Below are positions 15,415 to 23,801 of a DNA stretch of 44,306 nt, piece after piece. Source of the DNA: JAVBQJ01 sp031549115 (GTDB lineage Bacteria; Verrucomicrobiota; Lentisphaeria; Victivallales; Victivallaceae); assembly GCA_031549115.1 (NCBI GenBank), contig JAVBQJ010000106.1, forward strand, positions 1 to 44,306, given 5' to 3'. Each line of letters begins with the position of its first letter. Position 1 is the first letter of the stretch. A program made the position numbers and the translations under genes. The notes under the pieces are model-generated. The model worked only from the letters and a program-made list of their open reading frames with translations, was not told the origin of the DNA and made no database searches.

Positions 15415-17910
15415 TCACCTCATACGGATGTAATGTTTCTGCAATTCCGGCGTGCGTTCGGCAATATTCGCCAGATTGGAACCGACCGCCTCCAACTCGC
15501 CGAGCATCTCCACATAGATGATACTGGCCTGCAGCGAACAGCCGCTCTTACGCAGCCGCTCGATATGGTTGTTTTCAAACTCACGGGCCAGTTTGTTGAT
15601 CTTCCGGTCGCTCTTCAACGCGAACCGCACATTGTCGGCGTCGGTGCTGCCCAGGGCCTTGACCACATTTTCCGCCTGGCTGTTCAACTCCTCCACCAGC
15701 CGCCGGATCTCCTTCATGCCGGTATGGGACAGCTTTTTATCGATCCGGATCAGCCGTTCGGTCAACTGGACGATATTTTCGGTATGATCCGCCAGCCGCT
15801 CGGCGTCATTGGTGCAATGCATCAGGATCGGCACCAGCTCCGATTGCGGTTCGGTCAACTGCCGCCGGGTGATCTGGACCAGATACTCGGTGACCTCACG
15901 CTGCCGCCGGTCGATCCCCTCCTCGGCCTCCGCCAATTCCTGTACCCGGACCGGGTCGACCTTGACCGCCAGAAATTGCTCTTCGGTGACGCTGCGCACC
16001 ATCGCCCAGGCGTCCTCGACCATGCCGCGGATTGCGAACACCGCCTGCTCCAGAGCCACCGACGGCGTATTCAGCAACCGCGGCTCCAGCGTCACCGTCT
16101 GAATTTCGGACTCGCTCTTGATCGGGATCATCCAGTTGCACAGACGCACGAACAGCCCTGTAAACGGCAGCAGCAAAATCAGGTTGAACAAGTTGAAATA
16201 GGTGTGCGCCATCGCGATGTGGCGTTCGATGTTCTGCGGCTCCGCCGCAAAGACGTCGCCGGGCGTGGTCGCGTTGACGAAATACAGGAAAACCGGATCC
16301 CCCGACTTGCCCCACGGCACATAGAAAAGCAGAACCATGTAAGCCGTACCGATGAAGTTGAACAGGAAGTGCGACAGCGCCGCCTGCTTGGAGGGGCGGT
16401 TGGCCGCCAGCGACGCCAGCCACGCTGTGATCGTCGTACCGATGTTGGTTCCCAGCAGCAGCGGAATCGAGGTGTAAAAATTGATCAGCCCCCCCGCCGC
16501 CAACGCCAGGATGATACCCATCGCCGCCGAGCTGCTTTGAATGATCACCGTCATCAATAGACCGATGCCGATGGCGCCGAGCACCGCCCACGGCGGCATG
16601 AACTCTCCGGCGGCCGCCGGGGCGCAGTTGAAGGTCTGGAAAAAATTCCGGAAGCTCGGGAAGTCCCCCAATATTTTCAGTTCGTCGCTCATCATCGTCA
16701 TGCCGAAAAACAGCAATCCGAAGCCGAACACCGTTTCGCCCCACCCATAGACGACCCGCCGCTTCGAAAAGAGCGCCAGCAAGCCGATGACGATCGCGGG
16801 AATCGCCAATGCGTCCAGTTTGAATGAAATGATCTGGGCCGTGATCGTGGTACCGACGTTGGCGCCGAAAATAATGCCGACCGCCTGCCCCAGATTCAAC
16901 AACCCGGCGTTGATGAAACCGATCACCATCACCGTCGTCGCGCTGGACGACTGAATGATGGCAGTCACTCCGGCCCCGGCAATCGCGGCGATCACGCAGT
17001 TGCGGCTGAAAAAATGCAACACTTTTTTCAGTTTTTCCCCCGCCACCTTCTGCAGGCCGTCCCCCATCAGCTTCATCCCGTAGACGAACAGCGCCAGGCC
17101 GCCGAGCACCATGATGACGACGGAAACCACATTCAGCGCCAGCGTTTTCACCACGGTGCCGCGGACATAATAATCCGCGTCCTGGCCGGCGACTTCGATA
17201 TTGATCCGGTATTCTCCGGTGGCGTTGCCGAGGCGCACCTGGGTGGCGGCCTCGCCGTTTTTGTCGGTGACGGCTTCATTGGGAATCAGTTTCGCCGAGC
17301 TTTTCTTGCCTTCCGGGTTGTCCTGAAAGCTGAAGTAAACCGGAATCCCCGCCGCGGGACGGCCATCGGAGTCGACCAGCTTCACCACCAGGGGATCGGC
17401 CAGGAGCGCACCGCCGGTGCCCTCCTGGTTGCCGCCGGAAATCCGCATGCCGGTGGTGAAACGCACCCGGATGCTTTTGCGCGGGGAATCGACCGGGATG
17501 ATATCCAGATAGTGGTCGCCGGTGGCGCGGCCGGCGCGCACTTTGACCGAAACGGTACCGTCGACGCCGGTTTCGACCTCGCTTGGCTCCACGATCAGAT
17601 CCGAGCCCGCCGCCGGGGCGAAGCGGAGCCGCGCATGCGGACTTGTCGGACTGGAGCTCTGCCCCAGCCAGCCGGTCTCTTCGGGGCCGAAACATTCGAC
17701 GGTCAAATCGTTATCGAATGCCTCCCCGGGCAATGCGCATTGGCCGTCGCCGCGCAGAACTTTGATCTGATCGACCGGAGTCAGTTTCGGGGCATGATCG
17801 CAACCACTCCCAAGCAGGATACCGAAACTCACGATGCAACACGACAATAACAGACGAAAAGCGGACGATCGCGGTAGATTCGGTTTTGTCATCGGCGGCT
17901 TCAACTCCAT
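15415..17910 (-). CDS. Na/Pi-type cotransporter with lipoprotein signal, Ig-like head and PhoU-like tail
   Basis: This 831-residue protein has three parts. The N-terminus has a signal with a lipobox-like LGSGC ending at about Cys37, then two Big/Ig-like beta modules (about 60-150 and 160-260; VDGTVSVKVRAGRATGDHYL, TDKNGEAATQVRLGNATGEY). Next is a NptA-type transporter with both QSSSA repeats (AIIQSSSATTVM and VIIQSSSAAMGI) and several membrane helices (about 265-620). Last is a PhoU-like helical domain (about 640-825). The transporter and PhoU fusion is known in this family; the secreted Ig-like head is unusual. The start could be 17910 or 17892. A promoter lies at 17943-17971. The substrate is inferred as phosphate. 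Confidence 0.85.
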   Translation of the reverse strand: MELKPPMTKPNLPRSSAFRLLLSCCIVSFGILLGSGCDHAPKLTPVDQIKVLRGDGQCALPGEAFDNDLTVECFGPEETGWLGQSSSPTSPHARLRFAPAAGSDLIVEPSEVETGVDGTVSVKVRAGRATGDHYLDIIPVDSPRKSIRVRFTTGMRISGGNQEGTGGALLADPLVVKLVDSDGRPAAGIPVYFSFQDNPEGKKSSAKLIPNEAVTDKNGEAATQVRLGNATGEYRINIEVAGQDADYYVRGTVVKTLALNVVSVVIMVLGGLALFVYGMKLMGDGLQKVAGEKLKKVLHFFSRNCVIAAIAGAGVTAIIQSSSATTVMVIGFINAGLLNLGQAVGIIFGANVGTTITAQIISFKLDALAIPAIVIGLLALFSKRRVVYGWGETVFGFGLLFFGMTMMSDELKILGDFPSFRNFFQTFNCAPAAAGEFMPPWAVLGAIGIGLLMTVIIQSSSAAMGIILALAAGGLINFYTSIPLLLGTNIGTTITAWLASLAANRPSKQAALSHFLFNFIGTAYMVLLFYVPWGKSGDPVFLYFVNATTPGDVFAAEPQNIERHIAMAHTYFNLFNLILLLPFTGLFVRLCNWMIPIKSESEIQTVTLEPRLLNTPSVALEQAVFAIRGMVEDAWAMVRSVTEEQFLAVKVDPVRVQELAEAEEGIDRRQREVTEYLVQITRRQLTEPQSELVPILMHCTNDAERLADHTENIVQLTERLIRIDKKLSHTGMKEIRRLVEELNSQAENVVKALGSTDADNVRFALKSDRKINKLAREFENNHIERLRKSGCSLQASIIYVEMLGELEAVGSNLANIAERTPELQKHYIRMR

Positions 17911-17942
17911 TCTGTTTGTATTCCATTGCCCGATTATCCTGT

Positions 17943-17971
17943 AATATACCGCCGGAAGTGCTGATATTCAA
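17943..17971 (-). promoter_or_regulatory. Sigma70-type promoter for the transporter-fumarase unit
   Basis: On the minus strand TTGAAT (17966-17971) and TATATT (17943-17948) are 17 nt apart, about 33 nt upstream of the transporter start. It lies between repeat copy B and the gene. Confidence 0.55.
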
Positions 17972-18040
17972 CAACAAAAGCCGTTTTTTCAAGGATTTTA
18001 CGGTCGTAGGAAGGTGTTGGGTGTGCTCCAAGGGGTGACT

Positions 18041-18343
18041 GTTCGCCGCCGGTGCGGCGCTCTGCCGCTTGTTGTTCGCTGCCGGTGCGGCACCTCGTGC
18101 GCTCTATGTGTAGATCGGATTGTCGCTCACGCTTCCAATCCGATCTACACCATCGCTGCCTCGGGAGGAAGCGCTCGCCTCCTGGCTCGCTTGCTGTACG
18201 TTTCGCCTCTTTCAGGCGCCTACGGCGCCATCGGCGACCAGCAGAATTCGCCTGCTGGATCGGCGCCTCCGTATGACGGAGTGCAGACCGCCGCTTCGCG
18301 GCTCGAGTTGATTTTTTATTTTTTTTAAGAATTTTTTATTTTT
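18041..18343. repeat. Hairpin-rich repeat, family 1 copy B
   Basis: This is a shorter copy of the element at 14049-14515 and 20887-21304. It keeps the core with tgtgtagatcggattgtcgc, the CTCCGTatgACGGAG hairpin and the final GCCGCttcGCGGC plus T-rich end, but lacks the distal tatccactacat part. Near 18045-18100 the cgccggtgcggc motif appears twice. The right end abuts the priA stop (TAA, 18344-18346). The remainder of the priA-transporter gap (17911-18040) holds the promoter at 17943-17971 and nothing else I recognise. Confidence 0.8.
18290..18327 (+). terminator. Intrinsic-terminator-like end of repeat copy B
   Basis: A GCCGC-TTC-GCGGC hairpin at 18290-18302 is followed on the plus strand by a T-rich tract after a short TCGAGTTGA spacer. 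It points at the priA 3' end. Confidence 0.4.
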
Positions 18344-20569
18344 TTACATCAGGGATTGGGCGTCGACGTCGGCGTAGACTTCGACGCCGGCGGGGGCACG
18401 GTTGCGCAGGATCAACGACCGGATCGCCTGCCGCAGCGCCTTCAGGTTCTCCCCCCGGTACAAGATCTGGTAGCGGAAGCGCGCCTTGATCCGCTCGATC
18501 GGCGACGGCGACGGCTCCGTCACCGTCACCGCGTCGTGGCAGAACGGCTTCAGCCATTCGAAGCACTGCCGCGCGTACGCCTCCGCCGCCTCCTGCTCTT
18601 CGCTCTGAAAATGCAGCGCGATCAAGTGACCGCACGGCGGATAGCGCAACGCCTCCCGGACCTCGATGTCGTATTCGTAAAACCCGCCGAAATCCTGCGT
18701 CGTCGCCAATTGAATCACGTCATTGAACGGATTGAAGGTCTGGATGATCACCTCGCCCGGCTGCTCCCCGCGCCCCGCCCGTCCCGCCACCTGCGTCAGC
18801 AGCTGGAAGGTCCGCTCCCCGGCCCGAAAATCCGGGATGAACAGCCCCATGTCCGCGTTGATGACCCCGACCAGCGTCACATTCGGGAAATGCAGCCCCT
18901 TCGCAATCATCTGCGTTCCGATCAGAATGTCGATTTCTCCCCGGCGGAATGCCGCCAGCGTCTTCTCATGCGCGTTCGCCGCCCGCATCGTATCCGAATC
19001 CATCCGGGCAATCCGCGCCCCGGCGAAAATCGCGTGGGCCTGCGCTTCGATTTTTTCGGTTCCGATCCCCGAATAGCGGATCTCCTCGGAACGGCACTGC
19101 GGGCAGCGCTCCGGCGCCGCGATCACACCGCCGCACAGGTGGCACGACAGGATCGCCTGCTGCCGGTGATAGGTGTAGGGTATCGAGCAATCCGGGCAGC
19201 CGGCGACGTAGCCGCACTGTTCGCACAGCATCTGCCGGGCATAACCGCGCCGGTTCAGGAAAATGATCACCTGTTCGCCCGCCTTGAGCCGGGCATAAAC
19301 CTCGTCGATCAGGATTTTAGAGAAAAAACTGACCTTCTTGTCCTCTTTTTCCGCCGCGTTCAAGCGCAGGTCTACCACCTTGACCGTCGGCAGCTGCTGG
19401 TTTTCCACCCGGCTCTGCAGCCGGCACAGCACATATTTGCCGTGCCGGGCATTGTAATACGATTCCAGCGACGGCGTCGCCGACCCCAGCATCACCACCG
19501 CGCGGTCGAAGTGGCCGCGCATCACCGCGACATCGCGCGCGTGGTAACGCGGCGTTTCCGATTGCTTGTAGGTGGATTCGTGCTCTTCGTCGACGATGAT
19601 CAAGCCGACGTTGCGGAACGGAGCAAACAGCGCCGAGCGCGCCCCGACCGCGATTTTCACCTCGCCGGCGCAGATCCGGTTCCATTCGTCGAAGCGTTCT
19701 CCGTCGCTCAGACGGCTGTGCAGCACGCTGACCTCGTCGCCGAAGCGCGCCCGGAAGCGCAGCACCGTCTGCGGCGTCAGCGAAATCTCCGGTACCAGCA
19801 CGATCGCGGTGCGCCCGGCCTGCAATACCCGGTCGATGGCCTGTAAATATACCTCGGTTTTGCCGCTGCCGGTCACCCCCCACAACAGCATCACGTGCCG
19901 CTTTTCCTCGCCGGAAAACATCCGGTCGAAGGCGGCCAGCGCTTCGCTCTGTTCCTCCGTCGGCGCCAATGGCTCACTGCGCGTCACCATCGCGTTGGCG
20001 AACGGATTGCGCCGGACGGTCTGCTCTTCGCAGGCCGTCAATCCGGCTTTGACCAGTGTGGCCAGATTGCCGGCGGTGGCCTGCGCGGCTTCGAGCAGCA
20101 GTTCCCCCGGAAGCGAACCGGCCACCAGCAATGTTTTCAAGATCCGGATGCGCGCCTGCGCCGGTTTGTGGTCGGCGTGTTCGAGCATGAACTTCTGTGC
20201 CGCGTCGGAATCCGGAATCGAATAGTATTTTTTGCGTTGCGCTTTGACCTTGCCGTGACGCACGGCGGCGGGAAGCAGTGTCCGGATGGCGTGTTCCTGG
20301 GCACAGCAGTAATATTCGGCAATCCAATGGCCGAGCTTCAGCAGCGATTCCGGCAGTTGGGTCCGGTTTTCATCCAATCCGGCTATGGCTTTGAGGGCGC
20401 CGCCGTATTCGGCGTTGTCGGTCAGCGCCAGCACGTAACCGGAGCGGAAGCTGTTGCCGAACGGCACCCGCACCCGGCTGCCCGCTCCGACCTGCGCTTC
20501 GAGCTCCGCCGGCACCGAATAATCGAACGCCTGGTCGAGCGCGAGATCGACGATGACTTTAGCAATCAT
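18344..20569 (-). CDS. priA: Primosomal replication restart helicase PriA
   Basis: This 741-residue superfamily 2 helicase restarts stalled replication forks. It has an N-terminal 3'-DNA-binding part (IVDLALDQAFDYSVP, VRVPFGNSFRSGYVLAL), Walker A (GVTGSGKTEVYLQ), Walker B as DEEH, and an SAT-like motif (LGSATPSLESYY). The zinc-binding cysteine block runs from CEQCGYVAGCPDC to CHLCGGV and CPQC. The helicase C-terminal motifs QMIAKGLHFPNVTLV and QVAGRAGRG follow. Length is normal for the family. Its start lies 11 nt inside the upstream HNH gene, so the two are probably co-translated. The stop touches repeat copy B. Confidence 0.96.
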   Translation of the reverse strand: MIAKVIVDLALDQAFDYSVPAELEAQVGAGSRVRVPFGNSFRSGYVLALTDNAEYGGALKAIAGLDENRTQLPESLLKLGHWIAEYYCCAQEHAIRTLLPAAVRHGKVKAQRKKYYSIPDSDAAQKFMLEHADHKPAQARIRILKTLLVAGSLPGELLLEAAQATAGNLATLVKAGLTACEEQTVRRNPFANAMVTRSEPLAPTEEQSEALAAFDRMFSGEEKRHVMLLWGVTGSGKTEVYLQAIDRVLQAGRTAIVLVPEISLTPQTVLRFRARFGDEVSVLHSRLSDGERFDEWNRICAGEVKIAVGARSALFAPFRNVGLIIVDEEHESTYKQSETPRYHARDVAVMRGHFDRAVVMLGSATPSLESYYNARHGKYVLCRLQSRVENQQLPTVKVVDLRLNAAEKEDKKVSFFSKILIDEVYARLKAGEQVIIFLNRRGYARQMLCEQCGYVAGCPDCSIPYTYHRQQAILSCHLCGGVIAAPERCPQCRSEEIRYSGIGTEKIEAQAHAIFAGARIARMDSDTMRAANAHEKTLAAFRRGEIDILIGTQMIAKGLHFPNVTLVGVINADMGLFIPDFRAGERTFQLLTQVAGRAGRGEQPGEVIIQTFNPFNDVIQLATTQDFGGFYEYDIEVREALRYPPCGHLIALHFQSEEQEAAEAYARQCFEWLKPFCHDAVTVTEPSPSPIERIKARFRYQILYRGENLKALRQAIRSLILRNRAPAGVEVYADVDAQSLM

Positions 20570-20861
20570 CGCCGCGATCCAGTTCCCGCATCACCTGTTC
20601 CACGGGAGTCAGGTATTTCTTTTCGGCGTTGCACTTCCGGCAGGCTGCGACGATGTTGCCCCGGGTTGAGCGCCCCCCCCGCGATACCGGAATCAGGTGG
20701 TCCATGGTCAATTCCTCCGGCGCGAAATGCCCCCCGCAATAATGGCAGATTCCGCGCGCCGTCAGGTTTTTCCACCACGAACTCTGCCGCAGTTCCCTGG
20801 CTTTCTGCCGCTCCCGCGCCATGTGTTTGGGGTCGGCCTCGATTTCGATCCAGTCGTCCAT
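20559..20861 (-). CDS. Small HNH endonuclease-family protein
   Basis: This 100-residue protein has a compact zinc HNH fold. CHYCGG supplies one Cys pair, TMDHLIPVSRGGRSTRGN holds the catalytic DH and the GG turn, and CRKCNAEK gives the second Cys pair. The N-terminal 40 residues are basic and helical. Single-domain HNH proteins of this size occur as homing-type nucleases, restriction partners or uncharacterised housekeeping genes. The start at 20861 is preferred; an ATG at 20891 lies at the edge of repeat copy C and has no good ribosome site. It overlaps priA by 11 nt. The block HNH-priA is bracketed by repeat copies C and B. The target is unknown. Confidence 0.8.
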   Translation of the reverse strand: MDDWIEIEADPKHMARERQKARELRQSSWWKNLTARGICHYCGGHFAPEELTMDHLIPVSRGGRSTRGNIVAACRKCNAEKKYLTPVEQVMRELDRGDDC

Positions 20862-20886
20862 CGTGATATGTTCCCCGTCCCGGCTC

Positions 20887-21304
20887 CACATCCACTACAT
20901 CTCCACCGTCGGTGGCGCGCCATGGATGGCCGTATGGCACGCCATATAGCCGTGTCCTTTTCCGTCCTTTGCGTCCTTTGTCATGCGCACAATGGCCTCC
21001 GTCTGCTATCGTCGACATGCTCCGTCGGCCTATCGTTCGCCGCAGGTGCGGCGCCAGAGTTCGCTCTATGTGTAGATCGGATTGTCGCTCACGCTTCCAA
21101 TCCGATCTCCACCATCGCTACCTCGGGATGATCCGCTCGCCTCCCGGCTCGCTTGCTGTACGTTTCGCCTCTTTCGGGCGCCTACGGCGCCATCGGCGAC
21201 CAGCGCTGTTCGCGCGCTGGACCGCGCCTCCGTATGACGGAGGGCAAACCGCCGCTTCGCGGCTCTATTTGATTTTTTTATTTTTTTAAGAAATTTTATT
21301 TTTT
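20887..21304. repeat. Hairpin-rich repeat, family 1 copy C
   Basis: This copy is nearly collinear with copy A over its full length, from tccactacat at the left to the GCCGCttcGCGGC plus T-rich end at 21251-21287. It lacks copy A's extra block of about 65 nt. The right end abuts the smpB stop (TGA, 21305-21307). The left end reaches the 5' side of the HNH gene. It fills the whole smpB-HNH gap of about 440 nt; I see no gene in it. Confidence 0.82.
21251..21287 (+). terminator. Intrinsic-terminator-like end of repeat copy C
   Basis: A GCCGC-TTC-GCGGC hairpin is followed on the plus strand by TCTATTTGATTTTTTTA. It lies just before the smpB stop, on the strand opposite smpB. Confidence 0.45.
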
Positions 21305-21775
21305 TCAGCGGTGGGCGCTCAGGGCGCGGCGCATTTCCATCTGATCCTGGCGCTGGCGCAGGGTCTCGCGCTGGTCTTCGTGCGTTTTGCCCTTGCAAAT
21401 GGCAATCTCCACCTTGATCAGTCCGCCCTTGAGGTAGACGCCGACCGGAATCACCGTCAGTCCCTTCTCCTTGACCTGCTGGGAAATCTTCAGGATCTCC
21501 TTTTTGTGCAACAGCAGCCGGCGCCGCTGTTTCGGCGAATGATTGAAACGGTTGCCCTGGCTGTACACCGCGATATGCACATTCAACAGCCACGCCTGCC
21601 CATGTTCGAGCGAAACGAAGGAATCCGCCAGATTGATATTGCGGGCACGGCAGCTTTTCACTTCCGTCCCCGTCAACTCGATCCCGGCCTCATAACGCTC
21701 CATCACATGATAGTCATGAAACGCTTTCCGGTTGCCCGCCAGATTCCCGTCGGGCGCTTTGTTGTCCTTCGCCAT
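21305..21775 (-). CDS. smpB: SsrA-binding protein SmpB
   Basis: This 156-residue protein binds tmRNA and delivers it to stalled ribosomes for trans-translation. Family stretches are NRKAFHDYHVMERYEAGIEL, GTEVKSCRARNINLADSFV, the beta-barrel segment LLNVHIAVYSQGNRFNH, and a basic C-terminal tail rich in Arg/Lys (CKGKTHEDQRETLRQRQ). The start at 21775 (MAKDN) is the usual SmpB start; a longer in-frame reading overlaps dnaJ. A GGAAGA precedes it. It follows dnaJ by 14 nt and is part of the grpE-dnaJ-smpB unit. Its stop codon contacts repeat copy C. I saw no ssrA gene in the window. Confidence 0.95.
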   Translation of the reverse strand: MAKDNKAPDGNLAGNRKAFHDYHVMERYEAGIELTGTEVKSCRARNINLADSFVSLEHGQAWLLNVHIAVYSQGNRFNHSPKQRRRLLLHKKEILKISQQVKEKGLTVIPVGVYLKGGLIKVEIAICKGKTHEDQRETLRQRQDQMEMRRALSAHR

Positions 21776-21789
21776 AAAATAATCTTCCG

Positions 21790-22950
21790 TCAATTGAGGA
21801 ATTTATGCGCCTTCTGCAAATACTCCTGCGTCATCGGCTGATTCGCCGGTGTCAAAGTCGCCGCGAAATCCGTCAGCATTTTTTGCTGCGCTTCGGAAAG
21901 ATGTTTCGGCACCTCGACCACCGTGCGGATCATCAGGTCGCCGCGATCGCCGCCGCGCAACGCCGGCATCCCCTTGCCCTTCAAACGCAATACCGTACCC
22001 GACTTCAGCCCCGCTGGCACCCGCATTTTGGCCCGGCCCGCCACCGTCGGCACCTCGATCACCCCGCCCGTCACCGCGGTGACAAACGGAACCGGCACTT
22101 CGCACTGCAGATTGACCCCGTCGCGGGTGAACACATCGTTCGGGCGCACATGGATGTAAACGTACAGATCCCCCGCCGGGCCGCCGCGCATGCCGCCTTC
22201 GCCCTCGCCGGCCACCCGCAACCGCGAACCAGTGTCCACCCCCGGGGGGATATGCATCTGCAGCGTGCGCTCGACTTGGACGCGCCCTTCGCCGCGGCAC
22301 TTCCGGCACGGCTTCTCGATCGTCGAACCGGCTCCGCGGCACGACGGGCAGGTCTGGCGCATCTGCATGCCGCCCAACCCCTGCACGCTGACCGTCACCT
22401 GTCCCGATCCGCCGCAGCGCGAACAGGTCTTGCGGCTGCTGCCGGGCTCCGCCCCCGATCCATGGCAGGCATCGCAGGCGCTCAGCTTCGGAATCACCAA
22501 TTTTTTGTCCGCCCCGAACACCGCGTCCTCGAAGTCGATTTCAATATCGTAACGCAGGTCGGAACCGGGCGCCGGCCCATTCGGATTGCGACGCGAACGG
22601 CGCGAACCGCCACCGAGAATGTCGTTCAAGTCGACACCGCCGCCGAATACCTGGCTGAAAATATCGAATGGATCGCTGCCGCCGAAGCCGCCGAAGCCGC
22701 CGCCTCCGCCCGCACCGCCACCCCCGGGAGCGAAAGCATCCGGACCGAACTGGTCGTACTTCGCCTTTTTCGCCGGATCGCTCAGGACTTCATATGCCTG
22801 CGCGACCTCTTTGAACTTCTCTTCCGCCTCTTTGTTGCCCGGATTCTTGTCCGGGTGATATTTGATGGCGAGCTTGCGATACGCTTTCTTTATCTCATCG
22901 GCGGAAGCGCCTTTGCTCACACCGAGAAGCTCGTAATAATCCTTGGCCAT
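21790..22950 (-). CDS. dnaJ: Chaperone DnaJ (Hsp40)
   Basis: This 386-residue co-chaperone stimulates DnaK ATPase. The J domain covers about residues 4-70 with the essential HPD (IKYHPDKNPG). A Gly/Phe-rich stretch follows (about 75-105, GGGGAGGGGGFGGFGGSDPF). The zinc region has four CxxCxGxG-type repeats (CDACHGSG, CSRCGGSG, CPSCRGAG, CRKCRGEG), then the client-binding C-terminal domains. The start has a strong GGAGG ribosome site. It lies 15 nt after grpE and 14 nt before smpB; dnaK is not in the window. No CIRCE element is visible upstream of the operon. Confidence 0.96.
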   Translation of the reverse strand: MAKDYYELLGVSKGASADEIKKAYRKLAIKYHPDKNPGNKEAEEKFKEVAQAYEVLSDPAKKAKYDQFGPDAFAPGGGGAGGGGGFGGFGGSDPFDIFSQVFGGGVDLNDILGGGSRRSRRNPNGPAPGSDLRYDIEIDFEDAVFGADKKLVIPKLSACDACHGSGAEPGSSRKTCSRCGGSGQVTVSVQGLGGMQMRQTCPSCRGAGSTIEKPCRKCRGEGRVQVERTLQMHIPPGVDTGSRLRVAGEGEGGMRGGPAGDLYVYIHVRPNDVFTRDGVNLQCEVPVPFVTAVTGGVIEVPTVAGRAKMRVPAGLKSGTVLRLKGKGMPALRGGDRGDLMIRTVVEVPKHLSEAQQKMLTDFAATLTPANQPMTQEYLQKAHKFLN

Positions 22951-22965
22951 ATTGCTACCTCCTGC

Positions 22966-23550
22966 TTATTCGGCCTCTTCCACAGCTTTGGCCGGCCCGG
23001 AGGACACAACCACACGCGCCGGGCGCAAAACCCGGTCTCCCATTGCGTAGCCGCAATTCCACTGCCGGCTGACCACTCCCTCGGGGATGGTATCGGACGG
23101 TTCCTGCGCGACCGCATCATGGCGGTTATGGTCGAATTTGCTGCCGACGGCGTCAAACTTCTTGACGCCGAGCTCATCCAATGCTTTGGCATATTCGTCG
23201 GCAATCATCGCCAGCCCCTGGCGGATCGCCTGCACATTGTCACTCTTTTCCGCCGCCTGCACCGCCATTCCGAAATGGTCGAAAAGCGGCAGGAACACCT
23301 CCAAGGTATCCACCACGCCGACCCGGCGCGCATCCGAAATCTCCCGCGACATGCGTTTGCGGTAATTCTGATACTCCGCCTGGGTCCGCAACAGCTTGTC
23401 GCTGAGTTCGGCCAACGCCGCCTGCGCATCCGCCTGGGCGTCGGCTTCATTTTCCGAAACGGCCGTTTCGGTTGCGGTATCCTCGACGATTTCCGGTTCG
23501 ATCGTATTCTGCTCTTCGGGCCCGTGATCCGGCTTATTGTGTTTTCCCAT
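22966..23550 (-). CDS. grpE: Nucleotide exchange factor GrpE
   Basis: This 194-residue protein is the nucleotide exchange factor for DnaK. A charged, Glu/Ala-rich N-terminus (about 1-55) leads into the long coiled coil (LSDKLLRTQAEYQNYRKRMS) and the C-terminal beta domain. Typical core stretches are DTLEVFLPLFDHFGMAV and GLAMIADEYAKALDELGV, and NCGYAMGDRVLRPARVVVS near the end. The start at 23550 follows GAGGGAG; a longer frame to 23613 has no such site. It is the first gene of the unit with dnaJ and smpB. A promoter lies at 23683-23710, giving a leader of about 125 nt. Confidence 0.93.
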   Translation of the reverse strand: MGKHNKPDHGPEEQNTIEPEIVEDTATETAVSENEADAQADAQAALAELSDKLLRTQAEYQNYRKRMSREISDARRVGVVDTLEVFLPLFDHFGMAVQAAEKSDNVQAIRQGLAMIADEYAKALDELGVKKFDAVGSKFDHNRHDAVAQEPSDTIPEGVVSRQWNCGYAMGDRVLRPARVVVSSGPAKAVEEAE

Positions 23551-23649
23551 CTTACAACTCCCTCTGCAATAAAACTTTAAATCATAAACCGATCCATCCG
23601 GAGCGCTCCTCAACGCGCCGGGCCGCCGGCTTCAGAATTTTTCGGCAAG

Positions 23650-23664
23650 AGCACAATCTGTGCT
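23650..23664. promoter_or_regulatory. AGCACA-ATC-TGTGCT palindrome in the grpE leader
   Basis: A perfect 6-bp inverted repeat with a 3-nt centre lies about 12 nt downstream of the expected grpE transcription start. It could be an operator or an RNA hairpin. It is not a CIRCE element. Confidence 0.35.
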
Positions 23665-23682
23665 GTTTGCTTGGAACCTTTT

Positions 23683-23710
23683 ACTATAGCTTGCCAATTC
23701 AAAAAATCAA
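23683..23710 (-). promoter_or_regulatory. Sigma70-type promoter for grpE-dnaJ-smpB
   Basis: On the minus strand TTGATT (23705-23710) and TATAGT (23683-23688) are 16 nt apart. It is back-to-back with the guaB promoter. Confidence 0.55.
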
Positions 23711-23742
23711 ATAATTTTTCCCGTTTTTTTCGGCAAAAACAG

Positions 23743-23771
23743 TTGACAAACCCTCCTTTTTGAGTTATAGT
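23743..23771 (+). promoter_or_regulatory. Strong sigma70-type promoter for guaB
   Basis: TTGACA (23743-23748) and TATAGT (23766-23771) are separated by exactly 17 nt, about 30 nt upstream of the guaB start and its AAAGGAG ribosome site. This is the best promoter in the window. Confidence 0.8.
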
Positions 23772-23801
23772 AAGTGGGCAAATATAAAGGAGCCCAAGCT
23801 G

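Noticed and set aside
20912..21289. Open frames through family 1 repeats with similar peptides (e.g. around CRSDCRSRFQS)
   Set aside because: They are open across copies A and C but shift frame in copy B, lack ribosome sites and cross the hairpins; similarity follows from the DNA repeat.
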